This document shows, in pieces, positions 18,122-27,842 of a stretch of DNA of 64,000 nucleotides; position 1 is the first letter of the stretch, and each line of letters begins with the position of its first letter. A program made the position numbers and the translations under genes. The DNA comes from Burkholderia sp. H160. Lineage in GTDB: Bacteria; Pseudomonadota; Gammaproteobacteria; Burkholderiales; Burkholderiaceae. The stretch lies in assembly GCA_000173575.1 (NCBI GenBank), contig ABYL01000011.1, forward strand, positions 1 through 64,000. The letters run 5' to 3'. Under the pieces are notes generated by a model. That model ran no database searches, was not told the DNA's origin, and saw only the letters and a program-made list of their open reading frames with translations.

Positions 18122-18409
18122 ATGAGTTTGTCAGACCGCTACCCGGCAATGGAGCACATGTTTAGCGTGTATTTCGGTCAGGACTTCGACCTGTTCGGAG
18201 AAACCGTCCCGCAAATTGTCTCGTGCTACAAGAGAGATGACTCTCACAGACAGCAGGGTTTGATTCGTGAATTAGACTCGTTCAGGAAAGAACCCCCTGA
18301 TGACCTGGACACCGCATTTAAACATTTCAGGCGGGGGTTTCGTCCCGAGGGGTGGGGCTACACAACCGCCTCTTTTCTTGACGAGATACAACGTCTTCTG
18401 AGCGAGTAA
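18122..18409 (+). CDS. CdiI-like contact-dependent-inhibition immunity protein
   Basis: This 95-residue acidic protein begins MSLSDRYPAMEHMFSVYFGQDFD and continues with VPQIVSCYKRDD and a C-terminal FLDEIQRLLSE. This pattern is known from small immunity proteins annotated with contact-dependent growth inhibition systems. These bind and neutralise the toxic tip of a CdiA-type protein. No cdiA or cdiB is in the window, so this is an orphan or a leftover of a displaced cassette. An earlier ATG at 18089 is possible, but 18122 matches the family start. Composition is AT-richer than the flanks, which suggests transfer. Confidence 0.7.
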   Translation: MSLSDRYPAMEHMFSVYFGQDFDLFGETVPQIVSCYKRDDSHRQQGLIRELDSFRKEPPDDLDTAFKHFRRGFRPEGWGYTTASFLDEIQRLLSE

Positions 18410-18951
18410 TCCAACTAGCGCCGCGCGACGCATCCTTATCAAACCAGCAAAGCCAAACGGCGCAGCGATATCAGGCGACAAGCCAATACTGCTCGCCATG
18501 TCAGGACTGGCTTTCATCGCCTCGGCCAGCTTCGTTGTACCCTGCTTGGCAGCATACTGAGCTATTTACGTTGGCGACTATTGGTCAAGCAGATCCAGAT
18601 AGCGCACTCTTTCGCGAACGATGCGAAGTGTCAACGTGGTAAGGGCAATAGATAAGAATTATCCTTACGTGATTTTCAGTAAATCCGCGGAAAAATAAAT
18701 CTTCAGCAGCTGCGTCTCGAATCGCTGAGGCGGAGTTCACTATCCACGCATCACAACGACGCAAACGTTTTACCGTCTTCGCGGCGACCTTTATCGGAAA
18801 ACGAGTGCTCTCATTGAGAAATTCCTCTCAATCTTTCCCGAATGCTGCCGTTAAACACACGGTACATCTTTAAAAGCAGCCGAAGCAAATGCTGCGGCGA
18901 CTCCCGTATTCCGCGCCTTGCGCTTGCGCGCGTTCTGTTTCCGGCAGTGTT
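18410..18951. other. AT-richer intergenic region before bcsA
   Basis: These 542 bases hold no credible gene. They are noticeably richer in A/T than the flanks and should contain the bcs promoter. A nested inverted repeat at 18639-18668 is listed separately. Confidence 0.5.
18639..18668. promoter_or_regulatory. Nested inverted repeat upstream of bcsA
   Basis: An outer pair GTAAGG / CCTTAC (18639-18644 and 18663-18668) encloses an inner pair GATAA / TTATC (18651-18655 and 18659-18663). It lies about 285 bases before bcsA in AT-rich DNA and could be an operator. No known regulator was matched. Confidence 0.3.
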
Positions 18952-21291
18952 ATGGAAAAACTCTTCAGGTCAACCTTCGGGATGAATCGAAGCCCGGATG
19001 CGGGCGGCGGACGCGTTGCCGGCGCCGGCATCCGGGCGTTTCGGCGGCGCTTTACGCTGCCCACCTGGGTCGCGGTGCTCGCGTGGGGCGTCACGCTGGT
19101 GGCGGTGTTTCTGATCGCGGCCGCGAAGGTCGACCTTGCCGCGCAGTTCTGCCTGTCGTTCTCGGTGGTCGGCGTGATGATCCTGCTGCGGCGGAGCAAG
19201 CGATTCGAGTATGCGCGGCTGTTCTTTCTGCTGTGCTCGGGCTTCCTGACCGCGCGCTATCTGGTGTGGCGAACGTCGTCGACGCTCGACTACTCCGGTT
19301 TTTTCGACTTCACCTTTTCGTTGTTGCTGTATAGCGCAGAGATCTACGGCATCGTGGTGGCGTCGATCGGCCTCTTCGTGAACAGCCGGCCGTTGCACCG
19401 AAACGTGACGCCTCTGCTGACCGACGCGGGCCCGCTGCCGAGCGTCGACGTGTTCATTCCGACCTACAACGAGTCGCCGGAACTGCTCGAGGTCACGTTG
19501 CGCGCCGCGCTCGACATCCGCTATCCGCGCGACCGGCTAAACGTCTATCTGCTGGACGACGGCGGCACCGAGCAAAAGCTCTCGCAAGCGGATCCGGCGA
19601 AAGCCGCCGACGCCCAGGCACGCGCGCAAGCGCTGCGCAACATGGCGCAACGTCACGGCGGCCGCTACTTGACCCGCACCCGCAACGAACACGCGAAAGC
19701 GGGCAACATCAACGCCGCGCTCGAGCAGACGAGCGGCGAGCTCGTCGTGATCTTCGATGCGGACCACGTGCCGACCGCCGACTTTCTGGAAAGGACGGTC
19801 GGATTCTTTCAGCGCGACGCGCAACTGTACCTCGTGCAGACGCCGCACTTCTTCATCAATCCCGATCCGCTCGAAAAGAACCTGGGCATGTTCGGCAAGA
19901 TGCCGCCCGAGAGCGAGATGTTCTATTCGGTCATTCAGCCCGGGCTGGACTTCTGGAATGCCTCGTTCTTTTGCGGGTCGGCCGCTGTGCTGCGGCGCCG
20001 GTGCGTGATGGAGATCGGCGGCATCACGGGCCAGTCGATCACCGAGGATGCGGAAACGGCCTTGATGCTGCACGCGCGCGGCTATCACAGCCTGTACCTG
20101 AACGAGCCGATGATTTCCGGCCTGCAGCCGGAGACCTTTGCGAGCTTCGTCGTGCAGCGGGTGCGCTGGGCGCAGGGAATGATCCAGCTCCTGCTGCTGC
20201 GCAATCCGCTGCGGATGAAGGGGCTCAAGCTGGCGCAACGCATCTGCTATTTCTCGAACGCGTTCTTCTGGTTCTTCTGCTACGCACGCGTCGTGTTTCT
20301 GGTCGCGCCCGCGATGTACTTGCTGTTCGGCCTGCAGTTCTACCACGCGACGATTCCGCAGTTCTTCGCCTATGGGCTGCCGCAGATCCTCGGCGCCATC
20401 CTCACTACCGACTATCTGTTCGGCGGGCACCGCTGGACGCTGATTTCAGAAATCTACGAGCTGTTGGTGTCGATGTTTTCGCTGCGCGGCGTGATCTCGG
20501 TGCTCGCCAAGCCGCGCGCGCCGACGTTCAAGGTGACGCCGAAGGGCGAGCAAATCGACGAGGACGCGATCTCGGAGCTCGCCGGCCCGTTTTACGCCGT
20601 GTATCTGGTGGTGATGCTGGCGGCATTCGTGGGTGTCTGGAAGCTGCTTCACGAGGCGCCGCACGGGGACGTGATCGCCGCGTCGGTGGGCTGGAGCGTG
20701 TTCAATCTCGTGTTGCTGAATGCGTGCATCGGCGTGCTGTACGAGCGCAAGCAGCGCCGCTCGGCACCTCGCATTCCGGCCGATCTCGCCGCGACGTTGC
20801 ACATTGACGACGGCGAGCGCGGAGGACAAGCCGCGCTCGCGTGCCGGATCGTCGACATGTCGGCAGGCGGCGTGAAGCTACTGCTTCCGGGCGGCGCGCA
20901 ATCGGGTCCGATGCAGGACCGGAGTGCGGTGCTCGAAGTGATCAACCCGTCGCTGGGGCGCGTGAGCCGCATTGCCGTGGCCGTGCGCGCGTCCTTCGCG
21001 ACCGAGGACGGCGCGCTTGCGGTCGGCGCGCAATTCACCGATCGCGGCGTCGCGGGTCTGTCGGACCAGGTCGCGCTCGTGTATGGCGACAGCGCGCGCT
21101 GGCGCGAATTCCGCGCAAGCCGCAACAAGCGCATCGGCATCCTGCGAAGCCTTGCGCTGGTGGTGAGCCTCGGCACCGTGCATGCGTTCCACCATTACCG
21201 CGTGTTCTTTGCCGGCATGCGTGCGTACGCGTTCGGCCTGCTTTGCGCCTCCTGGCGCGCATTCCAATCTTCTTTCTTGTCGCGCCCGTAA
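18952..21291 (+). CDS. bcsA: Cellulose synthase catalytic subunit with PilZ domain
   Basis: This 779-residue membrane glycosyltransferase polymerises UDP-glucose into beta-1,4-glucan. The family-2 motifs are complete: DD (19555-19560), DAD in FDADH (about 19756), TED (20041-20049) and QRVRW (20155-20169), with FFCG in the substrate channel. After the last helices comes a PilZ domain whose RRSAPR (from about 20755) and DMSAGG motifs should bind cyclic di-GMP, so synthesis is probably switched on by that messenger. The start could also be ATG at 18982; neither has a good ribosome site. bcsB begins four bases after the stop. Confidence 0.95.
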   Translation: MEKLFRSTFGMNRSPDAGGGRVAGAGIRAFRRRFTLPTWVAVLAWGVTLVAVFLIAAAKVDLAAQFCLSFSVVGVMILLRRSKRFEYARLFFLLCSGFLTARYLVWRTSSTLDYSGFFDFTFSLLLYSAEIYGIVVASIGLFVNSRPLHRNVTPLLTDAGPLPSVDVFIPTYNESPELLEVTLRAALDIRYPRDRLNVYLLDDGGTEQKLSQADPAKAADAQARAQALRNMAQRHGGRYLTRTRNEHAKAGNINAALEQTSGELVVIFDADHVPTADFLERTVGFFQRDAQLYLVQTPHFFINPDPLEKNLGMFGKMPPESEMFYSVIQPGLDFWNASFFCGSAAVLRRRCVMEIGGITGQSITEDAETALMLHARGYHSLYLNEPMISGLQPETFASFVVQRVRWAQGMIQLLLLRNPLRMKGLKLAQRICYFSNAFFWFFCYARVVFLVAPAMYLLFGLQFYHATIPQFFAYGLPQILGAILTTDYLFGGHRWTLISEIYELLVSMFSLRGVISVLAKPRAPTFKVTPKGEQIDEDAISELAGPFYAVYLVVMLAAFVGVWKLLHEAPHGDVIAASVGWSVFNLVLLNACIGVLYERKQRRSAPRIPADLAATLHIDDGERGGQAALACRIVDMSAGGVKLLLPGGAQSGPMQDRSAVLEVINPSLGRVSRIAVAVRASFATEDGALAVGAQFTDRGVAGLSDQVALVYGDSARWREFRASRNKRIGILRSLALVVSLGTVHAFHHYRVFFAGMRAYAFGLLCASWRAFQSSFLSRP

Positions 21292-21295
21292 GCTC

Positions 21296-23575
21296 ATGAC
21301 TCTTCCGAATTTTCTGCGTGCCGTCGTGTGCGCCTGTTTCGCGGCCACGGCCGGACACGCATCTGCTGCGCAAGCGAATACCGCCGCGGCGGCGCCGCAG
21401 GCCGTCGCGGCGAAAGCGATGGTCGAACCCGTGCCGCTCGCGACGCTCGGCAATCTGTCGGGGCCGCTGCGGCTCGGCGGGGAGTCGAACTCGCGTGCGC
21501 TGAGCATACCGGTCTCCGCGCGCGAACAGGTGCGCTCAGCGACGCTTCACCTGGTGGCGACCAATTCGGTCTCGCTGTTGAGCGATCGCTCCGAGCTTGC
21601 GGTACGCGTCAACGATCGGACGATCGCGCAAATGCAACTGTCGTCGCGCCAGCCCGAGCTAACCGCCGATATCCGCGTGCCGCCCGAGCTACTGCGTCCC
21701 GGCTACAACTCGCTCGCCTTCGCGGTGGCGCAACACTCGACCGAGAACTGCGAAGACCCGAATTCGCCCGAGCTCTGGACCGAGGTGGACACGAGCGCAT
21801 CGACGCTGCAGATCCAGACGGAGCTCAAGCCGATCGCGCCCGTGCTGGGCGATCTCGACGATTTGATCGATCCGAAACAGGAACACGGGCGGTCGATTGC
21901 CATCGTTGCCGCGACGCATCCGCAAAACGATCATCAGCTCGAGAGCGGCGCGCTGCTTGCGCAAGGCGTCGCGCTGCGCTTGCGTTATCTGGCGGCGAAT
22001 CTGCGCGTACAGGATGTCCGGCCGGGCGCCGGCAGCGGCGTGCTGCCCGGCATGGCGCTTGCCTCCCTGTCCGGTTCCGACGTACTGCTGTTCGGCACGC
22101 GCGACGCGCTGCGGCCGGTTCTCGACCCGCATGTCGCCGCGCACATCGAAGGCGCGTTTCTCGGCATCTATCCGAAGCCCGACGACCCGCACCGGTTCGT
22201 GCTCGTCGTGAGCGGGCTCGACGATGCGCAGGTGGAACTGGCGGCGCGCACGTTTGCCCATAGCGAGTTGCCGCAGCCAAGGCGCAACGAGATGACGGTG
22301 ACGGCGCTGGACGAAGCGCGCATCGCCCGGTACGCCGCGCATCACGTGATCTCGGGGACCCAGCCGCATCCGTTCAAGGAGCTGGGGTTCACGTCGCGCA
22401 CGCTGAGCGGGGCCGACCACATCGACCTCGACGTCATGCTGCCCGCCGATATCTACGCACCTGAAGACGCGCAGGTCACGCTCGATCTGAACTTCACCGA
22501 AGGCGCCAAAATGCGCCAGGACTCGGTGCTCAACGTCTACCTGAACAATCGCTTCGAGCAGGTGATCGCGCTCGATCAGCAGCAGGGCGCCGTGCTCAGG
22601 CACTACCGCGTGAGCATTCCGCTGCGCAGCTTCCGTTCCGGCCCGAACGTGCTGTCGTTGCGGCCCGTGCTCGTGCCGCTCCTGTCGGACCACTGCATGC
22701 TGCGCGAGACACGCAACCTCCTGCTCACGGTGTTCGACGATTCGTCGCTGAAACTGCCGCCGGCGTCGCATTTCACGACGCTGCCGGACCTCAGGCGCTT
22801 CGCGCAAAGCGAGTTTCCGTACACCGTGAATCCGGACGGAGCAGGCTTGGCGCTGCAGCTGGCTGCGCGTGACGACGACACGCTGTCGGCCGCATGGAAC
22901 CTGATGGGCAAGCTCGCGCAGAAGCAGGGCTGGCCGCTCACCGCGGCTCAGGTCACGGCGGGTGCGGTCGAAAGCGGGCGGCAAGCCATTCTGGTTGGCA
23001 GCGTCGGGGCGCTGTCGCACGTGGCCTGGCAGGGCGCGCCGTGGGTGCCGGGTCACGTGACGACGGTCGCGTACAACCCGGATAGCGACTCGCCGGCGGA
23101 CGAGAAGGAAGATGCCGGTCTCTGGCAGTCGCTCCGCTCGCGCATCGCCGGTGCGAAGCCCGCCGCGGGTGAACCCTCGGCGTCGGTGCTGAGTGCGGAT
23201 ACGGCGCTGTCGCGCCAGTTGCTGGTCATGCAATACCAGGGCAGCACGGGCAATACGGTCACGATATTTACGGCCTCGAACGCCGCCGAACTGGGCGAGG
23301 GCATCGAGCGGCTGATCGAACCGAACTACTGGGACAACCTCGGCGGCGACGTCAGCCTGATGAGCTTCGATCGCCCCGATCTGTGGACCGGCCGCAGCGG
23401 CGCGAGCTACCACATAGGCGGCCTCACTGCGTATGACCGCCTCGGCTTCGAGCTCTCGCGCCATCCATGGTGGGGCTACGTCGCGTTGATCGGTCTGCTC
23501 GCCTCGCTGGCAGTCCTGAGCACGGTTCTGCTGCGCCGCTACTACCGGAAGCACCATGCCGGCTCGCAGGACTGA
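21296..23575 (+). CDS. bcsB: Cellulose synthase subunit B
   Basis: This 759-residue periplasmic partner of BcsA guides the nascent glucan and is held by one C-terminal helix (WWGYVALIGLLASLAVLSTVLL). It has a signal peptide ending near HASAAQ, then repeated carbohydrate-binding and flavodoxin-like units. The segments ENCEDPNSPELWTEVD and SDHCMLRETRNLLLTVFDDSS are typical of BcsB. The start at 21296 lies four bases past the bcsA stop, and the gene overlaps bcsC by 20 bases, so the three genes are one tightly packed operon. Confidence 0.93.
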   Translation: MTLPNFLRAVVCACFAATAGHASAAQANTAAAAPQAVAAKAMVEPVPLATLGNLSGPLRLGGESNSRALSIPVSAREQVRSATLHLVATNSVSLLSDRSELAVRVNDRTIAQMQLSSRQPELTADIRVPPELLRPGYNSLAFAVAQHSTENCEDPNSPELWTEVDTSASTLQIQTELKPIAPVLGDLDDLIDPKQEHGRSIAIVAATHPQNDHQLESGALLAQGVALRLRYLAANLRVQDVRPGAGSGVLPGMALASLSGSDVLLFGTRDALRPVLDPHVAAHIEGAFLGIYPKPDDPHRFVLVVSGLDDAQVELAARTFAHSELPQPRRNEMTVTALDEARIARYAAHHVISGTQPHPFKELGFTSRTLSGADHIDLDVMLPADIYAPEDAQVTLDLNFTEGAKMRQDSVLNVYLNNRFEQVIALDQQQGAVLRHYRVSIPLRSFRSGPNVLSLRPVLVPLLSDHCMLRETRNLLLTVFDDSSLKLPPASHFTTLPDLRRFAQSEFPYTVNPDGAGLALQLAARDDDTLSAAWNLMGKLAQKQGWPLTAAQVTAGAVESGRQAILVGSVGALSHVAWQGAPWVPGHVTTVAYNPDSDSPADEKEDAGLWQSLRSRIAGAKPAAGEPSASVLSADTALSRQLLVMQYQGSTGNTVTIFTASNAAELGEGIERLIEPNYWDNLGGDVSLMSFDRPDLWTGRSGASYHIGGLTAYDRLGFELSRHPWWGYVALIGLLASLAVLSTVLLRRYYRKHHAGSQD

Positions 23576-26303
23576 CGTGCGCTCGCGTGCTGCGCGCGGC
23601 AGGTGGCGGCGATGTGTGGCGGGATGGTCGATCGTGCTGCCTGCATTGGCCCATGGCGGGCAGGACAACCTGCTCAGCGTCGGGCAAGGCGTGTCCCAGG
23701 GAGAGGCGGTGTCCTGGGCAGCTGCGCAAGCCGTTCAGCGCTCGGGGCAGCAGGCGATCAGCAACGAAAGCGCGCAAGCCGGCGATACGCGCGTCAAGCA
23801 GGTGGAGCAGCAGGACCTGATGGTGCCGTCGCTGCCGCTTCGAAGCGCGACAGCGACGCGCGACGTCGGCGCGACAGCGCCTCTAGCAGCGCCGGCAGCG
23901 CCTGACGAGCGTCCGCTATGGAACCTGCTGAAGGCCGATCAGCTGTCCGTCTATGACGCTGAAGTCGCCCGCCTGGGCCTGCAGTTCGCGTTCTGGAAAC
24001 CGTCGCAGGCGCTGGCCGGCGAACGCAAGCGCAGGCAGCGCGTGAAAGACGTCGACGCCGCGCTCAAAGGGGGCCCTGGCGCGCTGCGGCTGATGCTGGC
24101 GCGTGCCCCGGATGAGTTCGGCTGCGCGCATATCGACCGCGTGTGGCGTGCGGCCGACGTGTTCTCGCACGAGGGAGACACGGACGAGGTCTTCTCTCTG
24201 TATCGGACGATCATTCCTTCGTGCGCGCCGGCGGGCAATCGCATCGCAACGCTCTATTTCGCTGAGCATCAACTCGCCGCGGCACAGGCCGACGCGTTGA
24301 TCCGGATCGAAGCCGAACAGGGCAAGCGCGCCCACGATGCTGACGCAGCGTTCGAGCGTTTGCGCTATCAGCGGGCGTTGAGCGCGCTGGCGGCACTGCC
24401 GCCGGACGATCCCGCCGCGGCGCCGCAACTGGCCGCGCTGGCCTCTGCCATTCGCGCCAATCGCGACGCGCCGGCCGCGACACAAGCCGGCTGGATCACG
24501 TTCGCGCAGCACCAGTTCGATGCCGCGGCAGAGTGGTTCGAGGCTGCGCTTGCATTCGCGCCGCAGGATGTGGGCGCGACGGTCGGACTCGCGCAGGTTC
24601 GTGTCGCGCAGCGTGATTGGGATGGCGCCGACGCGCTGCTCGAACCCGCGCCGGTCGCCGCGGATGCGCGCGCACGCGAACTGCGCGGACAGATTGCGCT
24701 GGCCCGCGCGGACGACGCGTACCGGCAGGGCCACTACGCTGAAAGCTTGCGTGAACTGGATCTTGCCGCGGGGCTGGGCGTCCCCGAGGCCAGCACCGGC
24801 GTGCTGCGTGGCTGGAATCTGTATGCGCTGCGGCACTACGCAGAGGCTGAGAGGGTGTTTCGGGCGCGCTATGACGCAAGCCATGACGAGGACAGCGCGG
24901 AAGGCCTAGCGTTGAGCCGGACCGCGCAGCACAAGCAGGTGACCGGCGTTGCGCAGGGTGACGCTGGTCCGTTGACTGCGTACGGACACGCACTCGACGC
25001 CCAGCGTCTTTACTACCAGAAGTCTTTCATTGCCGCGCAGGCCGAGTTGCACGACGCGCTACAAGGCCCGGCAGATGCGGCGCGTATCTCGCGATATGTG
25101 CCTGCCAATCTGAGTGGCATCGATGCGGCGTCGGTGTCGGCTGGCGTGACATGGGGCGTCCATGTCGGCGAGCCGGGACAGGGCAAGCTCGATACCATCG
25201 CGCCCGCTGTGCGTGCGGAGTGGATCAGTGGCACGGCGCAGTACGAGCTCCGTTATCGGCAATTGTTCTTGAATGCGCGGACCACGTCGGTGGCAGAGCA
25301 GTTTCCAGTGGCACCCCAAACACCACCGTGGACAACCGCGTACGGCGGGTCGGTGCGCGCCGAAGAACTGCAGACAATGGTCGCAGACACAGTGAGGTTC
25401 GGCGATGGCCGTTCGCTCGACTGGCACGCATCGTTTGGCGCCACGCAAGGATGGCCAGCCGGCGCGACGTTCGCCGGTCAGGTGAGCATCGGACAGCAAG
25501 CAGCATGGGGCGCGTGGTCCTTTTATGCGGGCGTGAACCCGGTGCGCGACTCGTTGCTGTCATGGCGCGGAATGTCTTTGCCGGATAACATCGGCACATG
25601 GGGCGCCGTCCGGCGCGCAGCAAGCGGAGCGCAAGCGCGCTGGCAGCTCGACTCCCACTGGAGCATCAACGCCGCAGCGGAAGCGCAATGGCTGACCGGG
25701 ATGAACGTGGTGGGCAACGAAGGTGCCTCGGCTGACTTGTCGGCCGGCTACGCCTTTGCGATACCCGGCTTTGATTTCTTCAACTTGGGGCCCGCTTTGC
25801 ATTATTTGGGCTATCGCCGCAACGAAAACTTCTACACGTGGGGGCAAGGCGGCTACTACAGTCCCCAACGATCGCTGAGTTCCGGGCTTGCACTGCAAAT
25901 GCTGTCGAACGAAGGGCGCTCATGGCAATGGCAAGGCAATTTCGAAACGGGATGGAACGATAGCCTTCAGGTGAGCGAGCCATGCCTTCCGCTTGGCTTG
26001 CCACCCAACGCGCAAGCGAATCTCGATCAGGACACGCGCAGCACACTGACCAAGGCGACCTGCACCGGCGGACACGATCACGGGCCGTATGCGCACGCGC
26101 AAGTGTCGGCGACCGTAAAACTATCGTCCCGCGTGCAAGCCGGCGCACTCGCCGACGTCAACGTGACACCCGGCCGCGACAAGCAATTCGCTGCGCTCGC
26201 GTTCGTGCGCTTTTTCTTCGAGCCGCGCGCAGCTGTGTTCAGCCGCGACCTGGCGCGCAGCACGCGGGATTTCTATCTTCAGCTTGACGATGCTCGAAAT
26301 TGA
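23556..26303 (+). CDS. bcsC: Cellulose export protein BcsC (TPR plus outer-membrane barrel)
   Basis: This 915-residue protein has a signal-like segment near residues 18-34, a Gln/Ala-rich linker, TPR-type helical repeats (roughly 120-520) and a C-terminal beta-barrel (about 550-915). The barrel includes the family signature GQGGYYSPQRSLS and ends ...DFYLQLDD. It should carry the glucan through the periplasm and outer membrane. It is shorter than E. coli BcsC (about 1150 residues), so it has fewer repeats. Start ATG lies inside the end of bcsB. No bcsZ, bcsD, bcsQ or bcsG is adjacent. Confidence 0.9.
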   Translation: MPARRTDVRSRAARGRWRRCVAGWSIVLPALAHGGQDNLLSVGQGVSQGEAVSWAAAQAVQRSGQQAISNESAQAGDTRVKQVEQQDLMVPSLPLRSATATRDVGATAPLAAPAAPDERPLWNLLKADQLSVYDAEVARLGLQFAFWKPSQALAGERKRRQRVKDVDAALKGGPGALRLMLARAPDEFGCAHIDRVWRAADVFSHEGDTDEVFSLYRTIIPSCAPAGNRIATLYFAEHQLAAAQADALIRIEAEQGKRAHDADAAFERLRYQRALSALAALPPDDPAAAPQLAALASAIRANRDAPAATQAGWITFAQHQFDAAAEWFEAALAFAPQDVGATVGLAQVRVAQRDWDGADALLEPAPVAADARARELRGQIALARADDAYRQGHYAESLRELDLAAGLGVPEASTGVLRGWNLYALRHYAEAERVFRARYDASHDEDSAEGLALSRTAQHKQVTGVAQGDAGPLTAYGHALDAQRLYYQKSFIAAQAELHDALQGPADAARISRYVPANLSGIDAASVSAGVTWGVHVGEPGQGKLDTIAPAVRAEWISGTAQYELRYRQLFLNARTTSVAEQFPVAPQTPPWTTAYGGSVRAEELQTMVADTVRFGDGRSLDWHASFGATQGWPAGATFAGQVSIGQQAAWGAWSFYAGVNPVRDSLLSWRGMSLPDNIGTWGAVRRAASGAQARWQLDSHWSINAAAEAQWLTGMNVVGNEGASADLSAGYAFAIPGFDFFNLGPALHYLGYRRNENFYTWGQGGYYSPQRSLSSGLALQMLSNEGRSWQWQGNFETGWNDSLQVSEPCLPLGLPPNAQANLDQDTRSTLTKATCTGGHDHGPYAHAQVSATVKLSSRVQAGALADVNVTPGRDKQFAALAFVRFFFEPRAAVFSRDLARSTRDFYLQLDDARN

Positions 26304-26367
26304 GCGAAACACCAGTCAGCCATGCCAGGCGTGCGAACGGTCGCATCGGTACAATGATCTGATATAG

Positions 26368-27234
26368 ATGTTCCCGCAGATCTGCCAAACCAAGCCCGAG
26401 GGTGTGATGGACGGCGACATCAGCGAACTCCAATCCGACTGGATCTCCCGTTCGGAACCCACCGACGGAGTCGAACGCATCGAGGCGTTTTTCCACGGCA
26501 ACGCGTACTCGATGCATCGGCACGACACCTACGCGATCGGCCTGACTCTCGCCGGCGTTCAGTGCTTCCATTACAGGCGCGGTTTGCGCACCAGCCTGCC
26601 CGGACAGACGATGGTCCTGCATCCCGACGAGTTGCACGACGGCCACGCCGGCACGCACGAGGGATTTCGTTATCAGATGATTTACGTGCAGCCCGCCGCG
26701 ATCCAGGAAGTCCTCGGCGGCCGCCCCCTGCCGTTCGTCGAAGGCGGCGTCACGAACGATCCGCACCTGTTCGAAGCGACGAAGACAGCGCTGCGCCAGA
26801 TGCGCGGCGACGCGGAGCCACTCGAGCGTGACGACGCGCTCGCCGGCCTCGCGCTCGCGCTGGATAACGCCTCGGGCGCGCGACCTGTGCGCAGGTCCGC
26901 GGATTTCGCGGCGGCGCAGCGGGCGCGGAAATACCTGCATGCATCGTGCACCCGCGCCGTCACGCTCGATGAACTTGCCGCCGTCAGCGGACAGGACCGC
27001 TGGAGCCTGTCTCGCGATTTCAGAACCTTTTACGGCACCAGTCCCCATCACTATCTGGTCATGCGCCGGCTCGAAGCGGCGCGCGCGATGATGCTGCGCG
27101 GCGTTAGCCTCGCGGACACGGCGGCCGCCGCCGGCTTCGCCGACCAGAGCCACATGACCCGGCATTTTCGCCACGCATACGGAATCTCTCCCGCACGTTG
27201 GCTCGCGATGATGAGCGATCGGCGCGCCGGCTAG
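26368..27234 (+). CDS. AraC-family transcriptional regulator
   Basis: This regulator has an N-terminal cupin-like sensing domain (HRHDTYAIGLTLAGVQ, then PGQTMVLHPDELHDGH) and a C-terminal double helix-turn-helix with LDELAAVSGQDRWSLSRDFRTFYGTSPHHYL and the second helix ADTAAAAGFADQSHMTRHFRHAYG. That layout is typical of AraC regulators of amino-acid or aromatic metabolism. ATG at 26407 (MDGDIS) is an alternative start, since GAGG lies just before it. It stands between bcsC and a cupin gene, and its target is not evident. Confidence 0.88.
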   Translation: MFPQICQTKPEGVMDGDISELQSDWISRSEPTDGVERIEAFFHGNAYSMHRHDTYAIGLTLAGVQCFHYRRGLRTSLPGQTMVLHPDELHDGHAGTHEGFRYQMIYVQPAAIQEVLGGRPLPFVEGGVTNDPHLFEATKTALRQMRGDAEPLERDDALAGLALALDNASGARPVRRSADFAAAQRARKYLHASCTRAVTLDELAAVSGQDRWSLSRDFRTFYGTSPHHYLVMRRLEAARAMMLRGVSLADTAAAAGFADQSHMTRHFRHAYGISPARWLAMMSDRRAG

Positions 27235-27315
27235 CGCAAGCGAGCACGATCGTTCAAGACACTCGCCGGCGGCGGGACTAAGCTCTATTCCACGGATCAC
27301 CCGAATGGAGCCACC

Positions 27316-27717
27316 ATGCCCAACGATTCCCAACCGACACCCGAGCAACGCGGCCAATACAAGACCATCAACCTGCTCGACAAGATCAGTCAGATCGACG
27401 ACCACTGGCAGCCGCGCGTCGTTGCTGAAATGAATGACTATCAGTTCAAGGTCGTCAAGATAGTCGGCGATTTCGTCTGGCATCAGCATGCCGACACCGA
27501 TGAGACGTTCATCGTGCTCGAAGGCCGGTTGCGCATCGACTTCCGCGACCGCTCGATCGAACTGCTTCCCGGAGAAATGGCGGTGGTTCCAAAGGGCGTC
27601 GAGCACAAGCCGTATGCCGGGTCCGAAGTGAAGCTGCTGCTGATCGAACCGCGCGGCGTCGTCAACACCGGCGATGCGACCAACGAAAGAACGGCCGAAA
27701 ACGACGTATGGATCTGA
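27316..27717 (+). CDS. Small cupin-domain protein
   Basis: This 133-residue single-domain cupin carries the first motif WHQHADTDETFIVLEG (metal ligands H and H plus E) and the second motif PKGVEHKPYA. Such proteins may be mannose-6-phosphate-isomerase-like or dioxygenase-like, and the reaction cannot be told. It lies 81 bases after the AraC gene on the same strand. The next gene on the other strand converges on it. Confidence 0.85.
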   Translation: MPNDSQPTPEQRGQYKTINLLDKISQIDDHWQPRVVAEMNDYQFKVVKIVGDFVWHQHADTDETFIVLEGRLRIDFRDRSIELLPGEMAVVPKGVEHKPYAGSEVKLLLIEPRGVVNTGDATNERTAENDVWI

Positions 27718-27842
27718 GAGCCGCCATCCAAACGGCGAGCGATTAGGGTTCGTCGAAACCGCGCCCTACTACGAAAATCCAGTGGACGGCACCCGGTTCC
27801 TTGCACTCGAGCCATGACGGCGAATGGCATGCTGTCGGTCGC

